5,725 bases of DNA from assembly GCA_017464985.1 (NCBI GenBank), contig JAFTXL010000087.1, positions 1 to 5,725 of the forward strand. The letters run 5' to 3'. A program made the translations under genes and the position numbers. Origin of the DNA: Clostridia bacterium (lineage in GTDB: Bacteria; Bacillota_A; Clostridia; UBA1212). The notes under the pieces are model-generated. The model worked only from the letters and a program-made list of their open reading frames with translations, made no database searches and was not told the origin of the DNA. Shown one piece after another: positions 1 to 5,620 of this stretch. Positions within the stretch are counted from its first letter, which is position 1. Every line of letters starts with the position of its first letter.

Positions 1-948
1 CGCCGCCTCCTCCGGAGATACTTTGCCCATAAATTCGATACCGGATTTCAAAAATATTTTTCTTATACGGCGGCTGACCGCAGTTGCCGAATATACTTTC
101 AGAACACCTTTTCTTAATGAAACTTCACGTCCAACTGCAGCGAGTGTACGCCATCTGTCCGTACCGAGATTCCCGGCATACACAAATACCTTTTTCCGAT
201 GTGTTTGCATCGGCTTTTCAGAACACTCATTTTTTCTACTTATATATCTTTCCCCGTCTGCAGGTTTAAAAAGTATCTTACACGGAACTTTGAAAGCCTT
301 AGAATACTCTTCAGACTGTGCGTCACAAACAGTATAGATGCAACGGCAGTTTTTTACCGCGCCGCGAATCGACTTTCTTTTTAGAATCCTGTCAATCCAA
401 AACAGAGGTGAATAGGAAAACTGTTTCATCGTATATATGTCATCTGATATATAACATAATGTCGGTACTTTTGTTAATTCCCTTACATAGCGCAGTATTC
501 TGTTCGTATGAAACATATAATAAACAGGGGTAAAAATAACATCGGGAGCAAAATCTGTTACAAACTTCTTTAAGGCCGGACTTTTCCAGCGGCTGAAAAA
601 CCATATAATATCCCGTCCCCACATAACAAGCTGAAAACGTATTTTTTTTAAGTTGTTGTGAATATTCCCGTCCTGTTTATTCAGAGATATTGCCGCCCGT
701 GCGGCGTTTTCCGCGGAAAACGCCGCGCCCGAAGGACTGTTTTTATCTTTTAAATTTTTGATAATGCTTTTTTCCGTGATCTGAAAATACTGCTTTACGC
801 ACGAATTATCAGGCACGCCGTAATTGCAGTATATATTTGCAATCGTTATGTCCGGCATGCCCTCAAACAATGCGGAATATGTCATTCCGAAACTGTTGTC
901 ATACGACCACGCAGTATTTGATATTACAAGAATCTTAATCTTTTTCAT
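1..948 (-). CDS. GT-B (family 4-like) glycosyltransferase, N-terminal 316 residues, 3' end outside the window
   Basis: Reading the minus strand from the ATG at 948, the frame stays open without a stop to base 1, giving 316 codons; it is cut by the window edge, not broken. The start is firm: a GGAGG lies 5 bases upstream and the ATG overlaps the stop of the preceding glycosyltransferase as ATGA. The N-terminus (KIKILVISNTAW, then G21 in NSFGMT) looks like the first Rossmann strand and glycine loop of GT-B enzymes. Residues about 133-170 (DFAPDVIFTP, then PTLCYISDD) match the end of the acceptor domain. KVFVYAGNLGTDRW at about 253-266 begins the donor domain, and FMGKVSPEEA at the edge is the stretch that usually precedes the donor-binding E-x7-E motif, which would lie outside. 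By family it should transfer a sugar from a nucleotide donor onto the lipid-linked repeat unit at the inner membrane face. Sugar and linkage cannot be told. Residues 75-83 are encoded by a perfect palindrome. No signal peptide is seen. Confidence 0.85.
   Translation of the reverse strand, partial: MKKIKILVISNTAWSYDNSFGMTYSALFEGMPDITIANIYCNYGVPDNSCVKQYFQITEKSIIKNLKDKNSPSGAAFSAENAARAAISLNKQDGNIHNNLKKIRFQLVMWGRDIIWFFSRWKSPALKKFVTDFAPDVIFTPVYYMFHTNRILRYVRELTKVPTLCYISDDIYTMKQFSYSPLFWIDRILKRKSIRGAVKNCRCIYTVCDAQSEEYSKAFKVPCKILFKPADGERYISRKNECSEKPMQTHRKKVFVYAGNLGTDRWRTLAAVGREVSLRKGVLKVYSATAVSRRIRKIFLKSGIEFMGKVSPEEAA
701..726. repeat. Perfect 26-bp GC-rich palindrome inside a coding region
   Basis: The half-site GCGGCGTTTTCCG is followed directly by its exact reverse complement, with no spacer; the centre is CCGCGG at 711-716. 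A further GCCGC at 692-696 can pair alternatively with GCGGC at 701-705. The palindrome encodes Ala-Ala-Phe-Ser-Ala-Glu-Asn-Ala-Ala at codons 75-83 of the GT-B glycosyltransferase, an alanine-rich patch between lysine-rich stretches. It is markedly more GC-rich than its surroundings. It could be an inserted palindromic element or a strong intragenic hairpin; the symmetry is certain, the meaning is not. Confidence 0.85.
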
Positions 949-1997
949 TTGCGCCTCCACTTTGAAGCACAATACGCAGCAAAGCACGCTGAATTATAAA
1001 GTCTGTGCCGAATCAAAAAATACATTATTCTAAAAAATGTCTTGTGTACTTTTTTTGTAAAATACGGGGTTTCAGTTTTATTCCTAAAGACTTTTTTTAT
1101 TTTATTGTCATTCAGAAAATCTTTGACCATTGAAGCTTTATTAAAATATCCCTTTGTAGGATTTTTATCTGACATTATATTCACAATGTGCGCAGTCACG
1201 CTTCTGCATAAAAGAGCCGCACTTTTAATGTCGGTGTCTTCTTTTGAAAAACCTGTTTCCGTCAAAAAAGCAATGCATGAATTATATATATACAGGAGAT
1301 TCTCTTTGAAATTATCTCTGTAAGAGCCGGTAATGCTGTTACGCCGCTTAAGTTTTGATTCCGCCGCCATATCATAAAAAGAAATTTTCTTTGCTTTTTT
1401 CAGAAAATCTAAATTAAATACAATATCCTCTGCGGTTATTCCTACAGTAAAAAGGAGAGAATTAGATTCAATCACAGATCTTCGGTACAAAAGCGCAGTA
1501 GTACCCCACGCGCAGCACTTTTCTATAATAACTTCTGCGCCAAAAATTACGGGATCCTCCGTACAGCAGCTGCTTTCAAAATAAGATTTAACATATTCAG
1601 CAGTATCTCCCATATATGTTCTGATATACTTTTTCGGAAATACCGCATCAGACTTTTCTTTTTCAATAATCCGCACCATATCACGTATCGCATCGGGCAG
1701 CGCAAAATCGTCTGAGTCCAGAAAAAAGATATATTTGCCCGTTGAAACACCAAGGCCTGTGTTTCTTGCAGCAGACAGTCCAAGGTTCAATTCATGATGC
1801 AAAAGCTTTATTTTTTCATATTTTTTAGCAAATTCATTGCACACACAATAAGCATTATCGGGAGAACCGTCCACAACAATTATTATTTCAATATTTGTGT
1901 ATGACTGATTCAATACCGACAAAACCGCTGTTTCTACATATTTTTCCGTATTATATACAGGTATTATTACAGAAACTAAAGGGTCATTGCTCATCAC
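945..1997 (-). CDS. Family 2 (GT-A) glycosyltransferase
   Basis: A 350-residue protein with the classic GT2 order: VSVIIPVYNTEKYVETAVLSVLNQ (about 8-31; nucleotide-binding strand), a VDGSPD motif at 42-47 with D43 in the usual uridine-contacting position, NLGLSAARNTG (71-81), and the metal-binding DSDD at 94-97. An ED pair (E190, D191) in ITAEDIVF is a good candidate for the catalytic base region. The C-terminal 120 residues are helical and basic, and residues about 318-345 are hydrophobic and aromatic, suggesting membrane-surface attachment. The likely role is adding one sugar to the undecaprenyl-linked repeat unit; donor and acceptor are unknown. The called start is GTG at 1997, followed directly by ATG at 1994. 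The ribosome binding site (2014-2008) lies within the last codons of the epimerase and is better spaced for the GTG, but the ATG is possible and removes only one residue. Its stop overlaps the next start by 4 bases, so the two glycosyltransferases are probably translationally coupled. Confidence 0.92.
   Translation of the reverse strand: MMSNDPLVSVIIPVYNTEKYVETAVLSVLNQSYTNIEIIIVVDGSPDNAYCVCNEFAKKYEKIKLLHHELNLGLSAARNTGLGVSTGKYIFFLDSDDFALPDAIRDMVRIIEKEKSDAVFPKKYIRTYMGDTAEYVKSYFESSCCTEDPVIFGAEVIIEKCCAWGTTALLYRRSVIESNSLLFTVGITAEDIVFNLDFLKKAKKISFYDMAAESKLKRRNSITGSYRDNFKENLLYIYNSCIAFLTETGFSKEDTDIKSAALLCRSVTAHIVNIMSDKNPTKGYFNKASMVKDFLNDNKIKKVFRNKTETPYFTKKVHKTFFRIMYFLIRHRLYNSACFAAYCASKWRRK
954..958 (-). 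promoter_or_regulatory. Ribosome binding site of the GT-B glycosyltransferase
   Basis: GGAGG, 5 bases before the ATG at 948, embedded in the Trp-Arg-Arg codons that end the preceding glycosyltransferase. Together with the ATGA overlap it fixes the start of a gene whose end is not in the window. Confidence 0.7.
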
Positions 1998-1999
1998 AC

Positions 2000-2974
2000 T
2001 TATAAATTCTCCTTATACCAATCCATAGCGAGCTGTATTCCGTCCTCGAAATTATAATCCGGATCATAGCCCAAAAGACGTTTTGCCTTGCTTATATCGG
2101 CATTTGAATGTTTTATATCGCCTGCTCTATCAGGACCGTATTTAGGCTCAACAGACACTCCGAGACCTTTGCAAATTGCATCGTAAACATCTATCAAATA
2201 CTCTCTGCCACCGTATGCAATGTTAAACGCCTCTCCTGCAGCTTCACTCGGTGCAATGCACGCCTTAAGATTTGCTTCAACTACATTCAATATATAAGTA
2301 AAGTCTCTTGACTGCTTGCCATCACCGTTTATTACCGGCTGTTCGCCTCTCATGAGCTGTTTAATAAACTTCGGAATAACCGCTGCATACGCTCCGTCAG
2401 GATCCTGTCTGCGACCAAATACATTAAAATAACGCAATCCGACAGTCTCTAAGCCATAAAGTCTTGTATAAAGGCTTCCGTACTCCTCACATACATATTT
2501 TGTAACGGCATAAGGAGACAGCCGCTTGCCTTCAAGGCCCTCTGTCTTAGGTAAAACAGGATGGTCTCCGTATACAGATGAGCTTGATGCATAAACAAAA
2601 CGCTTAACACCGCATTTTCTTGCGGCTTCCATCATATTCAATGTGCCTCTTATATTTATTTCTTCATAAAGAAGAGGAAATTCTATGCTTCGCGGAACAC
2701 TGCCCCATGCTGCCTGATGCAGTACATAATCAACCCCGTCACATGCTTTCATGCATGTATCAAAATCACATATGTCACCTTTTATAAAAGTGTACGACGG
2801 ATTCTCTACAAAAAGATTTATATTTTCAACTTTACCTGTCGAAAGATTATCAAGACATCTGACAGTATATCCCATTTCAAGAAGAACCTCACACAGATTT
2901 GACCCTATAAAACCTGCGCCTCCTGTTACCAAAAACACTGAGTTCTCTTTAAATTTAATACCGCTGTAACCCAT
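2000..2974 (-). CDS. UDP-N-acetylhexosamine 4-epimerase (WbpP/TviC type, extended SDR)
   Basis: A 324-residue extended short-chain dehydrogenase/reductase. The NAD-binding TGGAGFIG is at residues 17-24, the catalytic serines at 131-133 (SSSVYGDHP), and the YxxxK pair is Y155/K159 (SPYAVTKY). From memory, HQAA-GSVPRSI (86-97), [22 protein letters not shown] (179-201), INGDG-SRDF (215-225) and [12 protein letters not shown] (286-297) closely track Pseudomonas WbpP and Vi-antigen TviC, not plain GalE. S290 falls where WbpP has the serine linked to acceptance of N-acetylated substrates. The expected reaction is reversible UDP-GlcNAc to UDP-GalNAc (or the uronic acid pair) in the cytoplasm, with tightly bound NAD+. 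It supplies the two glycosyltransferases encoded just downstream. ATG at 2974 comes 3 bases after the phosphatase stop, with a GGAG at 2990-2987 inside the end of that gene. Substrate choice is inference; membership in the epimerase family is firm. Confidence 0.93.
   Translation of the reverse strand: [324 protein letters not shown]
2008..2014 (-). promoter_or_regulatory. Ribosome binding site of the family 2 glycosyltransferase
   Basis: AAGGAGA within the codons for the final Lys-Glu of the epimerase. It leaves 10 bases to the GTG at 1997 and 13 to the ATG at 1994, making the GTG slightly more likely as the start. Confidence 0.6.
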
Positions 2975-2977
2975 TAG

Positions 2978-3706
2978 TTAAATCATCTCCATCACAACTT
3001 TTGCACTCAGCGTACAAAACGCCTCATACTCTTCATCATCCAGGTGCTTTTTAAGTATACTGAGTCCTTTATAATAATCCGGACTTCGTCTATCTTTATT
3101 ATGACAGTCAGTTCCCATAACAACAGGCAATTCCGATCTCACTACAGGAAGAATGAACTTTCTCAGCTTTCTTACGGTTAAATTCGACGAGGTGAATTGG
3201 AAAATGGCATCGGGCAAGTCAAAAATTTCTTCAAAGTCCTTTTGGGTATATAAACCCATATATCTCTCAAAATGAGCTATCATCGGAATAAGGCCGTGTT
3301 CATAACGTATTTTTTGAATAAATTCATACATCCACGGCTTATATGGCAATCCGGGAAGCTCAATCAACAGAATATTTGAATTTCCCATACAGAGTTTCTT
3401 TAAATCAGGGCATTCCGCAACACTTCTGTTAAGCGCAACCTCAGCGCCTAAAATAATTGACAGATTACTTATTTTACTGACGTCTTTTACCTTTTTATAT
3501 GCATCATCGCGGCGTCTGATAAACGAATCAATAACCTTTTCGGTCACTGTATCCTCTTTGAAATGCGGTGTTGCCGCAATATAGTGTTTCTCCTCACATG
3601 ACTGTTCTTTTATCATTTCAAGCATACATATAGTTTCCTCAACACTTTGAGAACCGTCATCTACTCCGGGCAATATATGTGAATGAAAATCAACTGTTGC
3701 AATCAT
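2978..3706 (-). CDS. cpsB: Mn-dependent protein-tyrosine phosphatase, PHP family (CpsB/YwqE type)
   Basis: At 242 residues it has the usual length of CpsB/CapC/YwqE phosphatases. All expected metal ligands of the PHP fold are visible: DFHSHILPGVDDG (6-18; H8, H10, D16), TPHF (H48), GAEV (E89), MIAHFERY (142-149; H145, with E147 and R148) and GTDCHNKDRRSP (198-209; D200, H202). The family removes phosphate from the tyrosine cluster of the partner kinase, resetting the polymer assembly machine. The order adaptor, kinase, phosphatase matches Staphylococcus capABC, not streptococcal cpsB-C-D. The ATG at 3706 overlaps the kinase stop by 4 bases. Upstream there is only a weak Shine-Dalgarno-like GGA, so translation probably depends on ribosomes finishing the kinase gene. 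There is no signal peptide or membrane segment; it should be cytoplasmic. Nothing looks degraded. Confidence 0.95.
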   Translation of the reverse strand: MIATVDFHSHILPGVDDGSQSVEETICMLEMIKEQSCEEKHYIAATPHFKEDTVTEKVIDSFIRRRDDAYKKVKDVSKISNLSIILGAEVALNRSVAECPDLKKLCMGNSNILLIELPGLPYKPWMYEFIQKIRYEHGLIPMIAHFERYMGLYTQKDFEEIFDLPDAIFQFTSSNLTVRKLRKFILPVVRSELPVVMGTDCHNKDRRSPDYYKGLSILKKHLDDEEYEAFCTLSAKVVMEMI

Positions 3707-4590
3707 TGTTTATTGTCACGTCCGTTTTGCTCTGTATTTAAACCTGCGTCCAATTCGACAGACATTTCTTTTTCGGATTCTTCCTGTAACTCTCTCTCAT
3801 TTTCTCTATCCTGATTTTTGTAATAAGAGGAATAATATCTGTTATTCGAATATGATCTACCGTATGTTCCGCCGTTGTAACTTGAATAACGGCTGAAACC
3901 TTTATGTTTCTCAATTACACCGGTCAGAACAATACCCAAGATGTTAGCATTTACGTTCGTCAGAGTCTCTATAGCCTGGTGCATAGATTTTGTTGTCGTA
4001 ATATTCTGACGGGAAACCAAAACAACGCCACTTACTTTGTCTGAAAGAACAACCGCGTCAGTTACAATGTTTACAGGCGGAGTATCAATGATTATATAAT
4101 CGTAATACTCTTTTACTTTTTCAATGAACAAACTCATGTTTTCGCTGCCGAGAAGCTCTGACGGGTTCGGAGGAACCGACCCCGCAGTTATAACGTCAAG
4201 GCCGGGACGCACGTTTCTACAGAGAGCTTTTGAGAGAGGTTCAAATCCACCCAAGAACAACGAAAGTCCGTGAGAGTTATCAATTCCGAAAATCTTATGC
4301 ATAACCGGCTTTCTCATATCCGCATCAATCAAAAGCACTTTAGAATTCTGAGCAAATGTAATGGCAAGATTTGAAGACGTTGTACTTTTACATTCACCCG
4401 GCATCGCAGAAGAAACAAGCATAACCTTACCATTTATAGGATGAAGCGCATATTGAAGATTTGTTCTGATCGTCTTATATGCCTCCTGAACGTGCGGCGA
4501 AGTCTTTTCGCTGAGAACGTTTTTTTTAATCAACGATATGCTGTGCAGAGGTTGTCTTTTCTTTTTAAAATTAAATAAAGCCATTTTCAT
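3703..4590 (-). CDS. cpsD: Capsular polysaccharide tyrosine autokinase CpsD (BY-kinase)
   Basis: A 295-residue bacterial tyrosine kinase of the separate-subunit (CpsD/CapB) kind. Visible in order: EAYKTIRTNLQYA (36-47), which carries a conservative form (E36, K39, R42) of the EX2RX2R ring-forming motif; the P-loop PGECKST at 64-70; Walker A' VLLIDADMRKP at 85-95 (D89, D91); PPNPSELL at 140-147; Walker B IIIDTPP at 166-172 (D169); and a tyrosine cluster at 235-257 with eight tyrosines. It should autophosphorylate these tyrosines when docked on CpsC at the membrane, controlling polymerisation and export. Two oddities stand out. Residue 67 of the P-loop is Cys (TGT) where GK[ST] loops have Gly. 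A charged tail of about 38 residues (258-295, 12 acidic and 5 basic from residue 261 on) follows the tyrosine cluster, which normally ends the protein. An in-frame ATG two codons in (4584) is better spaced from the strong ribosome binding site at 4601-4595, so the true start may be Met3. Confidence 0.95.
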   Translation of the reverse strand: MKMALFNFKKKRQPLHSISLIKKNVLSEKTSPHVQEAYKTIRTNLQYALHPINGKVMLVSSAMPGECKSTTSSNLAITFAQNSKVLLIDADMRKPVMHKIFGIDNSHGLSLFLGGFEPLSKALCRNVRPGLDVITAGSVPPNPSELLGSENMSLFIEKVKEYYDYIIIDTPPVNIVTDAVVLSDKVSGVVLVSRQNITTTKSMHQAIETLTNVNANILGIVLTGVIEKHKGFSRYSSYNGGTYGRSYSNNRYYSSYYKNQDRENERELQEESEKEMSVELDAGLNTEQNGRDNKQ

Positions 4591-5438
4591 TTATCCTCCT
4601 TCTTCTCAGCAGTATCGGTATTATATACGTACCCATAATCGTAAATTCCTCTGTACTTGTCAGCCTCCTGCAAGTCAGGAACCTCACCGAGAGCAAGTAC
4701 GCCAAACAGTACTTTAATATCTTCTTCGCATTTGATTGTATTATCAAGGTACGCAATCAGGAAGAATATTGCGGCAGAGAATACACATGCGACAGCTGTT
4801 CCTATAAGAGTAGTCTGAAGCGTCTGAGTACTCTCCCTTACAGGAGTGGTAGCAGACTCAATAACACGTACAGAACCTATATCATAAAGCTGATTTATAA
4901 CAGAGGGCAATACATTTTCAATCGCAAGTGCAACAGCTTCCGACTGCCTTGCATCTGAAAACGTTACGTCTATCTGGAGAATTTCCGTATCTCCGACAGC
5001 ACCCAAAGTAAGACTGGACTTTATGTCACCAGTATCTATATTTTCTATCCAATTATCTCCTGCAACAGCAACTTCGTCATCACTGTAAGTATATGTCAGT
5101 TTCTCTTTATATCCGTCATTTGCTTTGACATCTTCCAAAAACATATCAAGCGCGTCTTCAGTCTTTATAACCTCAATATATGTGCCAATAAGACTCTTCG
5201 ACGCACTTATTGATGATGCTGAAAGTCCTACAGCAGCATACTCCTCCAATGCAGAATATTCATTCATGGTAAAATTCCGCACAAGGAATTTTACAGAAGA
5301 CGTATATCTCGTAACCGCAGTATGTCTTGCATATCCATACGCAATTCCCCCACCTAAGAAAGCAGCCAGCAAAATCCATATTATATTTTTCACCAATACA
5401 TTTAATACAAAAGAAAGGTTAATATTTGCTTCTTTCAA
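4587..5438 (-). CDS. cpsC: Wzz-type chain-length / kinase adaptor protein CpsC
   Basis: A 283-residue membrane protein with the CpsC/CapA plan: a short cytoplasmic N-terminus, a first membrane segment at about 16-36 (NIIWILLAAFLGGGIAYGYA), an extracytoplasmic Wzz domain of about 170 residues, a second membrane segment at about 209-230 (ending AAIFFLIAY), then a cytoplasmic tail. LDNTIKCEEDIKVLFGVLALGEVPD just after the second segment matches the conserved D-TIK-EEDI...LG-IP signature of these adaptors, which switch on the partner kinase. The tail then holds five tyrosines within residues 262-272. The proline-rich motif usual before the second segment is reduced here (ATTPVRESTQ). The start is TTG at 5438, supported by AAAGGAG 10 bases upstream and by the position of the first membrane helix; the first in-frame ATG (Met58) would delete that helix. 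The gene is first behind the promoter at 5529-5501 and overlaps cpsD by 4 bases (ATGA). Confidence 0.94.
   Translation of the reverse strand: MKEANINLSFVLNVLVKNIIWILLAAFLGGGIAYGYARHTAVTRYTSSVKFLVRNFTMNEYSALEEYAAVGLSASSISASKSLIGTYIEVIKTEDALDMFLEDVKANDGYKEKLTYTYSDDEVAVAGDNWIENIDTGDIKSSLTLGAVGDTEILQIDVTFSDARQSEAVALAIENVLPSVINQLYDIGSVRVIESATTPVRESTQTLQTTLIGTAVACVFSAAIFFLIAYLDNTIKCEEDIKVLFGVLALGEVPDLQEADKYRGIYDYGYVYNTDTAEKKEDK
4595..4601 (-). promoter_or_regulatory. Ribosome binding site of cpsD
   Basis: AAGGAGG, a near-perfect match to the 16S rRNA tail, lies inside the last codons of cpsC. It is only 4 bases before the annotated ATG (4590) but 10 bases before a second in-frame ATG (4584). Spacing favours the second, while the ATGA overlap with the cpsC stop favours the first. 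Confidence 0.7.
5269..5294. repeat. Perfect 10-bp inverted repeat with 6-base loop within cpsC
   Basis: GTAAAATTCC and GGAATTTTAC flank a 6-base spacer. On the transcribed RNA this would be a hairpin covering codons 49-57 of cpsC, about 145-170 bases after the start codon. No T-run follows on the minus strand, so it is not a standard terminator. It may affect mRNA stability or early elongation, or be chance. Confidence 0.6.
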
Positions 5439-5448
5439 TTTATAAACG

Positions 5449-5455
5449 CTCCTTT
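5449..5455 (-). promoter_or_regulatory. Ribosome binding site of cpsC (decides the TTG start)
   Basis: AAAGGAG on the minus strand, 10 bases before TTG 5438. No ATG or GTG lies at a suitable distance in frame, so this site is the main support for the TTG start. TTG starts are usually less efficient, which may limit CpsC relative to CpsD, whose site is stronger. Confidence 0.75.
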
Positions 5456-5500
5456 CAGCAAAACAAAATACGCCTTCACCAAAACTTATCCAACAGATGA

Positions 5501-5529
5501 ATTATACAAATGGAGTCAAAATTAGTCAA
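5501..5529 (-). promoter_or_regulatory. Sigma-A type promoter of the polysaccharide operon
   Basis: On the minus strand a -35 box TTGACT (5529-5524) and a perfect -10 box TATAAT (5506-5501) are separated by exactly 17 bases, one mismatch from the full consensus. Transcription should start near 5495, giving a leader of about 56 bases before the TTG start of cpsC. I see no riboswitch fold or terminator-like hairpin in this leader, and no convincing ops/JUMPstart element. It is the only strong promoter I noticed ahead of the tightly packed genes, so it probably drives them all. Seen directly in sequence; activity is inference. Confidence 0.8.
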
Positions 5530-5545
5530 CCTGTAAAACACATCA

Positions 5546-5556
5546 TGACGGTGTCA
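5546..5556. promoter_or_regulatory. Possible operator upstream of the operon promoter
   Basis: TGAC-GGT-GTCA is an interrupted palindrome 17 bases upstream of the -35 box. The nearby TTGACA at 5557-5552, TTGACT at 5529-5524 and TTGACT at 5519-5514 form three direct copies of TTGAC on the minus strand, the last two exactly 10 bases (one helical turn) apart. This would suit a regulator binding over the promoter, but the motif is short and matches no operator I can name. Confidence 0.25.
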
Positions 5557-5620
5557 AGTTTTTCTTGGAGTTTTTAAATTTCGATTCAACAACCCCATAC
5601 ACAATAATAAGTGGTTCGTT

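Noticed and set aside
23..337. 104-codon plus-strand frame
   Set aside because: Lies opposite the donor-domain part of the glycosyltransferase; no ribosome binding site and no recognisable protein.
440..622. 60-codon minus-strand frame
   Set aside because: It overlaps the longer glycosyltransferase frame on the same strand, has no good ribosome binding site and is cysteine-rich without family features.
1..948. Possible pseudogene or empty stretch, since no complete reading frame closes here
   Set aside because: Codon-by-codon reading of the minus strand from 948 to 1 shows no stop or frameshift; the gene simply continues beyond the window.
1042..1323. 93-codon plus-strand frame, rich in Phe and Leu
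   Set aside because: Antisense to the lysine-rich C-terminal half of the family 2 glycosyltransferase, which explains the Phe/Leu content.
1870..1874. Loss of the first Asp of the DDGS motif in the family 2 glycosyltransferase (VDGS)
   Set aside because: The second, more important Asp (D43) and the DSDD metal site are kept; VDG variants are common in active family 2 enzymes.
5125..5445. 106-codon plus-strand frame across the start of cpsC
   Set aside because: Antisense to a well-supported membrane protein; no ribosome binding site and no motif.
5439..5500. ops/JUMPstart element or riboswitch in the leader
   Set aside because: A GGCGTA stretch resembles only part of the ops sequence, and the leader is too short and unstructured for a known riboswitch.
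5535..5557. TTGACA at 5557-5552 as the -35 box of another promoter
   Set aside because: At 17 bases downstream the sequence is ACAGGT, which is not a -10 box; the TTGACT/TATAAT pair further on is far better.
5558..5620. Rho-independent terminator after the possible upstream gene
   Set aside because: Only a 4-base CAAG/CTTG stem and weak AACC/GGTT pairing are present, without a GC-rich stem followed by a T-run.
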